NCBI RefSeq assembly: GCF_964204645.1
Contig: NC_134027.1
Location: forward strand, 64,001 to 110,000
Reading direction: 5' to 3'
Source of the DNA: Tubulanus polymorphus
Lineage: Eukaryota > Nemertea > Palaeonemertea > Tubulaniformes > Tubulanidae
Length of the DNA stretch: 46,000 nucleotides
Shown here: positions 1 through 10,445 of the stretch, in pieces
How the letters are laid out: each line of letters opens with the position of its first letter
Numbering within the stretch: position 1 is the stretch's first letter
Made by a program: the position numbers and the translations under genes
Notes under the pieces: model-generated
What the model saw: the letters and a program-made list of their open reading frames with translations, nothing else
Told to the model about the DNA's origin: nothing
Databases searched by the model: none

Positions 1-330
1 AGAGAGAGGGGGGCGAGAGAGGGAGAGAGAGGGGGAGAGAGAGGGAGAGAGAGAGGGGGGAGAGAGAGAGGGGGCGAGAGAGAGAGAGGGTGAGAAGAAG
101 TAGACAGAGGCAGAGAAAGGGAGAGGGGAGGGAAATAGAGAAGGCAAATATAGAGATGGCGAGAAAGAGAGGGAGAGAGAAAGATGTAAAGAGGGTGATA
201 TAGTTGTAGAGAGGTAGAGAGTAGAGGAGGGAGAGGAGGGAGGGAGGGAGAGGGAGGGAGGGAGGGAGGGAGAGGGAGGGAGGGAGGGAGGGAGGGAGGG
301 AGGGAGAGGGAGGAGAGAGGAGAGAGAAGA
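1..330. repeat. polypurine GA block
   Basis: Almost unbroken GAGAGG/GGGA sequence on the plus strand. Bases 230-320 approach a pure GGGA tetramer with GAGGGA breaks. The block touches the window edge, so its true length is unknown. Strand-asymmetric purine runs like this can form triplex DNA and are prone to length change and assembly error. Confidence 0.9.
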
Positions 331-974
331 GTCAGTGTATTTATTATGGTTTTAATTCTCCTCCACACATTATCATCAGAACTGACTTTAATACATTATA
401 CACCTGGTTCTGGAAGACGAGATATTAAACCGTAGTTTGTTCCTCCCTCCCGCACTCCCCTCACTCCCCTCACTCCCCTCCCTCCCCTTGCTCTACCACA
501 TTCCACAACTTCTTACATTGTCAAAATCCTCCCCGAACAACTGATATGAATTTGTTGCGTTTTTCGATAGATGCGGATTTGCGTTTTTTCCCCATTTTTC
601 CAGTATTTTCGCAGTTGTTCATTTTCGTCAGAATGGTCAACTCTACCTCGGTGTAAATTAATAATAAACTGTTGTTCCGTCCAACTGTTTAAACCCTATG
701 AAACACGCGCTACGCATTAAGTACATTTTACGGGATATTTTTTTCTATAACTCAAAATCTGACAGAAGTGAACAATTGTAACTAACATCAATAATCAGTG
801 AGAAATACCGATATTCGAGTTTTATGAAGCGTCGTTTGTTCTGAAATCCACAACTTACTTTAATACAGTTGTTGGTTATAGGTTTGGCATTATAGGAATA
901 CAATCAAGTCATGGCTGAATTGAAGATTAAAATCCCGTATTTAAGTAACTTAAGACCTGAGGACAAAATACAGA

Positions 975-1130
975 GCATCAAGGCTGGGATTTAACCCGAC
1001 CATCCGAGTTCTATAGCAATCACACAACGGTTTGACGAGTCATAAGATTTAGTGCTACTTTTGGGCTTAAGCAACAGTAGGCCCAGGATCAAATCTGAAC
1101 CCTGAACCGTAGAACTGGGTCCAGCAGAAG
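975..1130 (+). repeat. dispersed repeat copy ending in the GGAACTGGGTCC-type core
   Basis: A degenerate copy of the family also seen at 35.14-35.42 kb. Both contain a TTCTATAG/TTCTACAA segment, a TTTGGGCTTAAG segment and then an AACTGGGTCC-like core (1112-1121 here). Divergence is high, so the edges are approximate. Confidence 0.45.
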
Positions 1131-2112
1131 CCGATCACTGATAAATCTTTTCTTTCATTGCATGGACCGCTTTGTTCCGACGTTATCGCAGCTTGATCTC
1201 TTACCGGGCTATGCGCGTTATTACATATTCATAAATTCATAAAAACCAATCGCAGAAATCTCTACCAAATCTCAATCGAAGCGTTAACGAATTTGCGATA
1301 TTTCAGTAACAATTTCTTGCAACAGTGGACGCGGTAAGCCCCGACATAAGGCTGACGAGGGCGACAAGGATTAGTAGAGCGTCGAGCGGAAAGACGATTT
1401 GTGACACACGTTAATCTGCCAATGATGACCTGTACCGTGAGTGGGATTTACTGATTTGTAAGTTATGATATCAGATAGACCGATAATACCTGAACCTCAC
1501 AACGTCTTACTTCAAAACTAGATATTATAACCTACTCTCTATATTACACTATATAACCAATTTCTTTCCGGAAACCAACGTGACCAATTGGGTAAAAAGT
1601 AAGTCGAACGATTTTTGGGATTTTCTAATTTACACCCTCAAGGATATAGTATTTGAACTATGAAAAAGATCTCTAGGTCACGATACCCACCGGCATGTTT
1701 GGACGACGCCAGACGGGATTTAGAACCATTTCGAAGCTCGTTTTAGTTCTAAAGACCAGTCTTTGATTTATGACGATGTTTAGTGGCCTGTGGCAAGTGA
1801 GTGTTTGAATCCTTAAAATCATGAAAAACTGTTACGAAATTTTCATCACATCTTTTTATCAACATCGAAAAGAAAAAAAATACTTTAAACTTTTCGAACC
1901 TTTGAAAACTATTAGGAGAAAAATAAAAATAGTCGGTACGCGCGTTGATAGTCGGGTAATAAAAGTTTAAACATTTGCGGCCTTTAGTTCTAGATGTTAT
2001 TACATGTTTTCTGAATTTCTGGTACCGCGGATCTCAATACGGTTGCGGTGCAATGATATAAGCAGAAAGTGTTGTTGCATGTAAAATTAATACCACTTGT
2101 CGGCAAAAAATC

Positions 2113-2401
2113 CGCTCTCTCTCCCTCCCTCTCTCTCTCCCTCCATCTCCCTCCCTCTCCCTCTCTCTCTCCCTCTCCCTCTCCCTCTCTCTGACTCTCT
2201 CCCTCTCCCTCCATCTCCCTCTCTCCCTCCCTCTCCCTCTCTCTCTCCCTCTCCCTCTCCCTCCCTCTCCCTCTCCCTCTCCCTCTCCCTCTCCCTCCAT
2301 CTCCCTCCATCTCCCTCTCTTCCTCCCTCTCCCTCTCTCTCTCCATCTCCCTCTCTCCCTCCATCTCCCTCTCTCTCCCTCCATTTCCCTCTCTCTCTTC
2401 C
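2113..2401. repeat. polypyrimidine CTCTCC block
   Basis: About 290 bases of CTCTCC/CTCCCT with occasional CCAT interruptions that recur inside a longer unit. Its complement matches the GA blocks at 1-330 and 3076-3406, so it lies inverted relative to them. Several long open frames here are by-products of a repeat that lacks stop codons. Confidence 0.9.
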
Positions 2402-2689
2402 CAAACACATTTACTCTTTTATGAAGCACCATTTCTTTATGGTAAACTGAAGAATTGCGCACGGAAGCGATGAACACCACGTCAAACCGAGCGAGAAGTT
2501 CAGACGAACTTCTTCTTCTAAATCATCTCCCTGCGCGAATCAAATACATATCAGTTTTATTTTTCGGCGTCTTGTAAGAGGTTGATTTTAAATACAGCAG
2601 GTCGAACAAGTTTTGAAGTGCCTAGGAGCGATAAATGTTATGTTTTTTTTTCAGCATGAAAGCGCTTTTTGTTGTTGTATTTTGTGTAT

Positions 2690-2797
2690 TATGGAATGCC
2701 AATTCGAGGCGTCAGTCTTTCGTGTGATGCTAGCATCAGTGGGTTCGAATCCTGGGTAATAGCAGTCAGTCAGTCAGTCAGTCAGTCAGTCAGTCAA
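2690..2797 (+). repeat. tRNA B-box remnant with CAGT tetranucleotide tail
   Basis: GGTTCGAATCC, a consensus RNA polymerase III B box, lies near 2743-2753. After a short spacer comes a run of CAGT units (about 2763-2797). No clear A box is present upstream. The arrangement resembles the 3' part of a tRNA-derived SINE ending in a simple repeat. Similar text (GGTAACAGCAGTCAGTC) recurs near 26870. Confidence 0.4.
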
Positions 2798-3075
2798 ATT
2801 AGTCGCATCGGAGTTGTAGAAAATCTGACATTGATAGCAGAAGCCCTTCCTTATACCGATAAACTTAATAGCAAAATTAATCATTTGCGTTCTGATAAAT
2901 AGCGATAAAAAACGCTCCACCACGGCTTCATTGGACGTGAAATAAATAAATTCGATTAAATTTGATTTACTGTCAGTTGAGAACGCTCAAATATCTCGTA
3001 CTTTTAGTTATCGTTATAATCAGCGGAAACATATTTTAGGTTTACTACAGGATTCCGAGTCAGTTGATATTATTT

Positions 3076-3406
3076 GAAGGGAGAGAGGGGAGGGGAGAGG
3101 AGAGGGAGATGGAGGGAGGGGAGAGGGAGAGAGAGAGGGGAGAGGAGCGGGAGAGAGGAGGGAGGGGAGGAGAGGGAGAGGGAGAGAGAGGAAGGGGAGA
3201 GGAGAGGGAGAGAGGGGCTGAGAAGGCGAGAGAGGGAGAGAGGAGAGAGGAGGGGAGAGAGGAGAGAGAGGAGAGAGGAGGGAGGGGAGGAGAAGGAGAG
3301 AGGGGCTGAGAAGGCGAGAGAGGGAGAGAGGAGAGAGGAGGGGAGAGGGAGAGAGGGGCTGAGAAGGCGAGAGAGGGAGAGAGGAGAGAGGAGGGGAGAG
3401 AGGGCG
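3076..3406. repeat. polypurine GA block with a higher-order unit
   Basis: A purine-rich run in which a longer module containing GGGGCTGAGAAGGCGAGAG appears three times (near 3214, 3302 and 3354), separated by GAGAGGAGAGAGGAGGG text. This shows amplification of modules larger than the hexamer. Open frames on both strands are by-products. Confidence 0.9.
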
Positions 3407-4309
3407 ATGCACCGAGTGTTGAGGAATGTTTATATCATAGATTCATAGATTCTCACTCGATGTATGAAACATATCAACTTTCCTACAGAACAACATTTCA
3501 TCCCCACCAACACTTCACGTATATTTCAGGTAAATTAATACAAATTAACACGCGTCAACATCTGGTTCCGGAGCGAAGATGATTTTGATCAAGTTCTATA
3601 TATTTACCACTAACCGGATCCCATCCAACGAGAGTTCAACTAAACCACCCGAATCGCTGTTCGATCGTAAATCATACTTTATCTTTAAATTTCAACTACT
3701 TAATCGAGGACTGTGGTACCGGAACTTTCTGATCAGTTGTCAGGGATATTTTTAAACCACTTTTAAATCCATCATAGTTTGCTATAGGCTAAAGTTTGAA
3801 GGTATGGTATCTGTGCGGGGTCCTATTCCATATATTTGAAAGGCTTTAGCCTTTTAGACTATTCAGTATCATTTTAATGGGTTCAACTTCTTGGACGGTC
3901 ATCGATATGGACTCCACCTTACATAAACCTTTTACGAGTTTTAGTATTGATCGTGTTCAGGTTACCTTTAAGGCTAACTAACTTTCCGAGATTTCAAGGT
4001 CGCGGTGCGGCGGAAAAAAATTCAGAAAATTACGACTGAAAATAATTGAATCTGTTCGCGGCTGAACGAGTTTAGTTTATTTATTCCCGTTTCGCGGTTT
4101 CGTCTTCAAATTGATAACAGAAGTTTTGGAGGAAGAAACTGCGAAACTTTCTATAAAAAAACCCTCATTCCTGTTCATTACAAGCCGTAATTTCAACTTA
4201 TCAAAACAATTACTATTTCAATCAATCTCTCCACGCGATAAACCTGCGTATATTGCAGGTGCAAGTGGTGCCAAAGGGACCCCTCAGGCTCAGGGGGTAT
4301 TCTTCAATT

Positions 4310-4400
4310 TCAGACTGGTCTTAAGTTGTTAGATTGACTATAGAACTAAAATGAGCTTAGACTGGTCTTGGGCTAAGTCAAGCTAAAGTCTTGACAAGTA
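4310..4400 (+). repeat. dispersed repeat copy (ATGAGCTTAGACTGGTCTT segment)
   Basis: The stretch 4331-4372 shares the order GATTG-CTATAG-AACTAAAATGAGCTTAGA-TGGTCTT with the complement of 10355-10400, at roughly 85-90 percent by eye. It is one of several copies of a short interspersed family with a palindromic-looking AAGACTGGTCTT motif. Confidence 0.55.
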
Positions 4401-5065
4401 AGTTGTAAGTTGTAAATTGATTTCATCCCAAGAAACAAATCAACAGATAGTAAAATCTAGGCTTCAATCACCGAAAACTTACGGTATCCTTAAGCCTCCT
4501 CACTGAAAGTGATTTTTGATTTTATTCTTGATGGTTAACCGTCTAATAGAAAGCCAGGAGAGAAGTTATGAGTAAGCATCATATTTCTATCAGGTAATAC
4601 ACGGACGGACTGAAGATGAGAGATGGTTTAGATTTTGATGTTACGTAACCGAGTCAGCAAACGATCATCAACTCATAATTTATAATCAATGGCTGCAGGT
4701 GATGCGTAAGATGATGATGATGAGGAATGGATGCTGGATTTTGCGTACAGACAAATAAACATTTTATATACACCGGTGAATGAAGTGTTATGAATATTAA
4801 CCTGTTCCATACACAACCCCCCACAACGACTAGCATACCTCGAATAGTCGAAACTTCATAACAGTTTATCATAATTATCATCACGGATTCTTAGTTAAAG
4901 ACATTAGGAACGAACGTTTATATTGACTCATAACAACAGAGAGTAGACAGAACCGGAGCTATAGGCTGCAACCTACAATTAGTGCAAATGGGTCTAAATA
5001 AAGTCCAAATAAAACCTACACAATCGTGAAATTGGCTTCACAGCCAAATTATATTCACGCAACTG

Positions 5066-5310
5066 TTGAACTGGAACCGAATTCAGAGACAAATTAATCC
5101 AACACAACTGTGGAACTGGGTCCAGAGCAACTCACACCCACACAACTGTGAAACTGGATTCAGAGTCAAATTAAACCCACACAACTGTGCAACTGGGTCC
5201 AGAGTCAAATTAAACCCACACAACTGTGGACCTGGATACAGAGTCAAATTAAACCCACACAACTGTGGAACTGGATACAGAGTCAAATTAAACCCCCCTA
5301 TTTTTGAAAA
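5066..5310 (+). repeat. 39-bp minisatellite, core GGAACTGGGTCC (about 6 units)
   Basis: Units contain CACAACTGTGGAACTGG, then a TCCAGAGTCAAATT-like part and AAACCCA. The 39-bp period equals 13 codons, so frames stay open on both strands and give a false 13-residue protein repeat. The same unit appears in opposite orientation at 15.2-15.6 kb. Confidence 0.85.
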
Positions 5311-5831
5311 GTTTATTCCGAAAGGTTAACCATATTTCATCCAACTGTTTTGAGCTCTGAATTGAATGTTTAAAAAATTTGTAACGGCAAGAACAGCTTT
5401 TTTTCATTCATAATCATAGCTTACATTGTTTCAAACAGAACTCAGTCAGGTGCACCAGATAGGCCAGTGCGCGCTGTTGTCAAGGGCTTCTCACTGGTAA
5501 CGAATAGAAAACTTGACAGAAAAAGGTCACAAATACACAAATAGAATTTCTAAATCCGGCGTTTGTTAATAACTAACGCGTCTTTTAGACTGCGTGGAAG
5601 AAAGAGTTGTAGAATTGTTTTTGTATTTATCTGTTCTAAAGAGAATGACTGATGATTTCAAGCAGTAATGAAGCATAAGTTTGAGATGGATATAGCGAGG
5701 ATAGCACGCGCTTGAAACTCGCCTGTGAAGTTATGGCATGAATTTCAAATATATTGTTTTTCACTGTTAAATCCACGCGCTTTGAATCCATCATTTCGCA
5801 TCTTACACGCGAGAATGTAAAAAACTACAAC

Positions 5832-5864
5832 GGCAGTAGCAGCAGCAGTAGCAGCAGCAGCAGC
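5832..5864. repeat. AGC trinucleotide microsatellite
   Basis: About eleven AGC/AGT triplets in a row. No coding context. Confidence 0.8.
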
Positions 5865-6019
5865 TACGGTGAAACTGATGATATATTCTCCGACGCGGCA
5901 GAGTGCGAGCGAGTTCGATGTTAAGAGATGAGAAAAGTTTTATGAAGAAATATTATGAATAACCGCTGAAAACAGTTGTTGTTCTTAACTCTTATGAATT
6001 GTAATATGCCACCAAGGAA

Positions 6020-6041
6020 CCGACCGACCGACCGACCGACA
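6020..6041. repeat. ACCG tetranucleotide microsatellite
   Basis: Five ACCG units in tandem after GGAACCG. No other context is evident. Confidence 0.8.
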
Positions 6042-6299
6042 CTGCAGTTATTTTCAGATATTTGCGTCTAAATTTAACAGCAAATTTAAACGGAATTCCT
6101 CCCTCTCCTCTCTCATCTCACTTTGTAGGATGAGCTGTTTTTTATTTGGACATTAATATATTGGTTTAGCTATGATTAGGTATTTACTATTCTAGTTGTA
6201 AAGGTGTTTTTATTTTGTGGTTTCGTTCATTAGTCAGCAAACCGATAATATGTTTGCTGTTTGCTTCTCAAACCAAGCAGCGGCACGTGAGCCCTACAA

Positions 6300-6600
6300 G
6301 AGAGGCACGGCCGAGCCGAGCCCAGTCTGAAGTGGACCCGAGCCCTGTCAGAACTGCACCTGAGCCCAGCAATCAACGGACCCAAGCCCAACGAGTAGCG
6401 GACCCAAGTCCAGTCTGGAGCGGACCCGAGCCTGAAGAGCAGCAGAACCGAGCCCATCCTGAAGTGTAACCGAGCCCAAAGAGTAGCAGACCCTTGGTCC
6501 CGTCTGAAGTGTACCCGAGCCCAAAGAGTAGCAGACCCTTGGTCCCGTCTGAAGTGTATCCGAGCCCAAAGAGTAGCAGACCCTTGGCCCTGTCGGTCTA
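6300..6600 (+). repeat. 45-bp minisatellite, CGAGCCCAAAGAGTAGCAG unit
   Basis: Three near-identical units start at 6471, 6516 and 6561, exactly 45 bp apart, each followed by CCCTTGGTCC and GTCTGAAGTGTA text. The 170 bases before them are older, diverged versions of the same phrases (GAGCCCAGTCTGAAGTGGACC and similar). The array therefore looks degenerate on its left and fresh on its right. The 15-codon period keeps frames open. Confidence 0.85.
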
Positions 6601-8508
6601 AATTATCTGATTGTCAAACACAATACCGAACAATGATGAACATAACATCAAAATGTCGTATCTCGAATGTCGCGATGACGGATAAATCATTCGACACTAT
6701 TTGAGAGTCATTATTTCTGGAGATTAGCAGAAAATTACCTTTTTCACCTCTTAATGATATTTGCGACTCGGCGCGCACTAAACTCACAGAATCTATTGTC
6801 AGCAATCTCTATATAACATCTTCATCAAAACAATGAACACATCGTAAGATCTGACTCACCATCGAAGACAGTTATTAAACCCATTGCTATAAAAATGTGC
6901 CAGAAAATTGCCCCCTAATGACCGTACAAAATGCACTATTTATTAAGCATGGCATAATATAGCCAACTAGAAATTTATGGGTTCATATCTGAGGCTCCGT
7001 GGAGAGTTCAACGATGTATGCATCCTAGATCTCACCGGCGCGTTATCACAAAGTGTCAGAGGTCCGTGACTTGGCTATCTTCAGTCTGTTAATGAAGATG
7101 TATTCACAATGCGACCCCGGAGACCAGACGTTCTGTGTCGTGAATTAAAAAGGTCAAAGCATTCATCATTTTCCGTCGTCCCATCATCAACCTTTACAAC
7201 TATCTCTTCCCCTCTCTCTCTTCCTACTCTCTTACTATTACAACCATAGAGAAGATCCCGAGTCTCCCAATGAGACACGAGCTCGGAGCGCAGTCGTAAT
7301 GAAAATGTCGTTAATTTTCGCGAGGTACCGGCGTTTTAATGATATTTCTTTCTGCGAGGGACGTAAGACTTTTATCGAAAGACGAGAAACTGAATTTCGG
7401 AACAGCGGATGAGAGCTTCACGAACAAGTTTTAGCTAAAAGAATCTTATGTTATCTTCAGGGAATTTTACTTGAAATTGCTTAATAGAAGTTCATTTTCA
7501 ACATCAATATGAATGGCTTCAAAAACTGAGTTAAAAAAAATTCATATCACGATACAGCGGTTTGCGAGTGACCAATTTCTAGTAGTCAAAATACGGATAT
7601 AAGATTGCTTGAAATGCGCATTTTTTTCCCGTTAAAACCATTTCTCATTGTGCCCTTTTTCTTCTACGATGAGGTGTTAAATTCTAGATCACATCTAACG
7701 ATAGAATGGACGGTCACTTCTTTCTCTTTCTCTCTCGCACTGTCTGAGCGAAACCGGTGTGAGTTTGATATATCACCCCACTGTCGGCTGTCATAGAATT
7801 CTTCAGGGAGAAATTGATCTGTCATCACTCGCACTGATCAACTTCGGCCAGGAATATTTACAGAATTCCTAGAGGAGTCATTTACGAGAAAGGGCCAATT
7901 TATGATATTTTTCGGTTAATATGAGATTGGCTTTGATAGATAGAAGACCGGACTGTTTTGATGTTAGTTATAAATGAATGCAACGCTTTCTGGAAGATGT
8001 ATTATTATTATACCTGCAGGCTATTGGAAGGTCTAGAGAGTACTTATTGTTACTTTATAGAATTCTCATAAACTGAATAGTTTTGCCCCTACTCGGCGAT
8101 GACCGCCGCCGGGCCCAGAAATTACTCCGACTACTGGACATTAATCCGACACTTTTTAACCCTTATACAAAATCGATACAAGTGGTTAAAAAGACTTTGC
8201 AAATTCAACGAAATTACAAAGAATTTTTCATCCATCTTGAATATAAAAACGATAAGTTTGGTACACACTTTTTGTGCGTTTGACAAAATTTCGACGAATT
8301 GGCGACGAATTTTGATGAATAGCTTGGTTTTCATTTTCAGCAGTAAATACACAATATGTATCTGGTGCATTTCCCATGCCTTTCTTGAGCTATGCATGCT
8401 CTAGATTTTCAAGTCATGTAGAAAAACAAGAATACCTTTTTAAAAAAAGAAATCTAGTACCAGTTATGTGTTTATAATTATATCTATGTAATAACATGTC
8501 ATTTGTGC

Positions 8509-8570
8509 AGCTGGGAACCGAACCCGACCTCTGACCTTATATTATCTGTTCTACCGCTGAGAAAAACCAT
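8509..8570 (-). repeat. tRNA-like sequence (SINE head or tRNA pseudogene)
   Basis: On the minus strand, CTCAGCGGTAGAACAG (A-box type) is followed about 25 bases later by GGGTTCGGTTCCC (B box with flanking T-stem bases). The intervening anticodon arm does not fold convincingly and the acceptor arms do not pair well, so this is not an intact tRNA gene. It lies in intron 2 in the same orientation as spalt. Confidence 0.5.
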
Positions 8571-8904
8571 CCGGTTTCAAATATTAGAATAAATGGTAAA
8601 AAATGACGGTAAAAGTAATCGAGCATAACACGGAAAATTGATAGTTTTGTTTAGGAAACTGTCAGAATTGTTGTAACCGGATCACGTTGCTTAGTAGTGG
8701 TACACAACAGTCATATTCGTTATGAACTTTTCAAAAAAGTTCTCAATTAGATTTCTAGGACACATTCACCAACATCCAGCAGCAACAAACGTCGTAACAT
8801 TATCACTTATGTATAATCATTTTTAAAACGTCAGTATTCATAAACTATATATATGATATATAGGCCTTACATAAATCTTTGTATAAAAACCAACTTAAAA
8901 CCAT

Positions 8905-8960
8905 TCCGGATATTTAAGACCGTCTTTGATGGGACTCTGCAACTGGGCCCAGGGCCAGAT
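8905..8960 (+). repeat. dispersed repeat copy with single core unit
   Basis: TTTAAGACCGTCTTTG is followed by GACTCTGCAACTGGGCCCAG. This parallels 35.37-35.42 kb (GAGACCACCTTTGG then GACTGTGCAACTGGACCCGG). It links the GGTCTTAAG-type family to the AACTGGGTCC core. Confidence 0.45.
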
Positions 8961-9098
8961 TCCACGCGAGTCCGCTAATTAAACTTGCCTTCTGGGTAAA
9001 TTCTGATAGTTATCCTACCAAAGGTGATAGGCCATCATCTTAAAGAAATGGGTAATCTGCGGTTACTGAAATGAAATATATACGATTTTCAAACTTAC

Positions 9099-10247
9099 TG
9101 TTGTTGATTAAGTTCAACGGATGATCGTTATCAGGTGGAGATGGTAGCAGATTATTGGCCTCTTGTCGCAGAATCTCGAATGCGGATTTGGTCGGTGGCA
9201 TCGACGGCGATGAAGCCTCGTTTGAGTTCGGGTTGATCGGGTTACCGCGTGGACTCAGGTTCTCCGGTTGCTCGCTAGGTGGCGGTGATACGTGATGGTG
9301 GTGGTGATGATGATGAGATTTCGATGATAAGTTGGCTACTGCTGCGGCAGGCGAGGACTGATGCAGCATCTGTAACCCGTTGAGAGACTGTAACCCGTTA
9401 GGTAACATGGCCTGTAGCGCCTGTAAGCTATGTGGTGGCAGTGATGGAGGTTGACCGTTTGGACCGGGAGGCTGACCGACCAGTTGATGTTGCAGTCGCT
9501 GTATCAGTTGAAGTTGCATCAATTGCTGTTGTTGCAAAGAAAACAGAGTTGCCTGAAGCGTGGCGACCTCTGACGGTGACAGGTTATTCTCGGCGAACTG
9601 CGCGACCGCGTGTTTGGTATTCATTAACGGACCCAGAACGATATTACCAAGTCCTAGATTCTGAGCTAACAACTCCGACTCGGAGCAGCCCTGTTTATCC
9701 TCCTCCATATCCTCATCGACATCAGCGCCGTCTATATCATCCATCATATCGACATCGTCGACTTTATCATCTTCCAGATTTTCATCATCTAGGTATTCGC
9801 CTTTCAGATCGTCCAGTTCTCCTTCCCCTCGACCTGAACGAGGCGAGAAACACAATCGATTCGAATCATCGATATTCTCTTTATTATTATCATCATTCAA
9901 CTCGTTTGCGTACGTTAACAGCTCATCGGGATCGTCAGTTTCATCTAATTCATCTACGATTTCATCCTCATCTTCATCGTGGTGCGGTTCCGTATCGATG
10001 ATCATAGTGTTGATATGGATGTCGTGGTGAACAGCAGACGGATAGAGTAGTTCTGGTTTTATCAAACAGGTCTCGTTGTGTTGTTGAAGTTCGTTGTTTG
10101 TACTAAACACTTGTTCACAGTTTGAACAGATAAACGGTGATGATAATTCGCTGCGGACCTGCAATTCACAGCGGTCCTGATGTTGACTTTGATGGCAGTC
10201 ATTGCTTTCTGCAGTAACGTCTCCTTCTGTACACTGACTAGTTGCAA
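9099..10247 (-). CDS. sall: spalt/SALL-family transcription factor, coding exon 2 (residues 39-421)
   Basis: The exon starts after a good acceptor (pyrimidine tract then TTTACAG, AG at 10248-10249) and ends at a perfect GTAAGT donor (9093-9098), again in phase 1. In the joined protein, residues 79-99 form the N-terminal C2HC zinc finger (C79, C82, H95, C99; spacing C-x2-C-x12-H-x3-C), as in SALL proteins. Residues 128-222 are strongly acidic. Residues 261-294 form the Q/L-rich segment around FSLQQQQLMQLQLIQRLQ, which in this family mediates dimerisation. A Pro/Leu/Gln-rich stretch follows, then eight histidines (350-357) and a Ser/Pro-rich tail. No paired C2H2 fingers are in this exon, so they must be in later exons beyond base 1. 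Reading past the donor gives about 17 more residues to a stop near 9040, which would be an intron-retention end. Residues 161-163 read KEN, a possible degron. Confidence 0.92.
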
Positions 10248-10289
10248 CTGTAAAGAGATAGAAAATGTTACATTAGACAAACAACTTCA

Positions 10290-10445
10290 GGTTTAGTCCA
10301 AGGGGTAGACAGTCAATGCTCCTTAAGACTAGTGCTCAATATGACCTCAATAAATTTAAGACCAATCTAAGCTCATTTTGGTTCCTATAGCCAATCCATC
10401 GACTTAAACCCAGTCTAAGCTCGTTTCGGTTCTATAAATACAAAT
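10290..10445 (-). repeat. dispersed repeat copy with internal duplication
   Basis: Two direct copies of TCTAAGCTC followed by TTTTGGTTCCTATA or TTTCGGTTCTATA lie about 49 bp apart. The complement matches the plus-strand copy at 4331-4372. It sits about 40 bases upstream of the exon 2 acceptor, inside intron 1. Confidence 0.55.

Larger units (their letters stand above)
1..9098 (-). other. spalt intron 2 (partial; continues past the window edge)
   Basis: The region begins at the exon 2 donor and reaches base 1 without a recognisable exon. No C2H2 finger coding of the spalt type was seen on the minus strand, so the next exon is at least 9 kb away. Contents are a GA block (1-330), a CT block (2113-2401), a tRNA B-box remnant with a CAGT tail (2690-2797), a second GA block (3076-3406), dispersed repeat copies (about 975-1130, 4310-4400, 8905-8960), a 39-bp array (5066-5310), a 45-bp array (6300-6600) and a tRNA-like remnant (8509-8570). 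The stretches 331-970, 1130-2090, 3410-4300, 5310-5830, 6600-8500 and 8580-8900 look like ordinary AT-rich unique sequence. Confidence 0.7.

Noticed and set aside
2034-2480. Long frames rich in Arg/Glu or Ser/Pro/Leu across the CT block
   Set aside because: They are translations of CTCTCC repeats, which lack stops on both strands. The same applies to 3020-3448 and 39863-40432.
8099-8404. 101-codon frame with Trp/Phe/Ile-rich sequence
   Set aside because: Composition matches random translation of AT-rich DNA, the opposite strand is also open, and there is no family resemblance.
9432-10001. 189-codon open frame antisense to exon 2
   Set aside because: It lies entirely opposite a well-supported spalt exon and its Arg/Tyr/His-rich composition is what the complement of acidic, Gln-rich codons would give.
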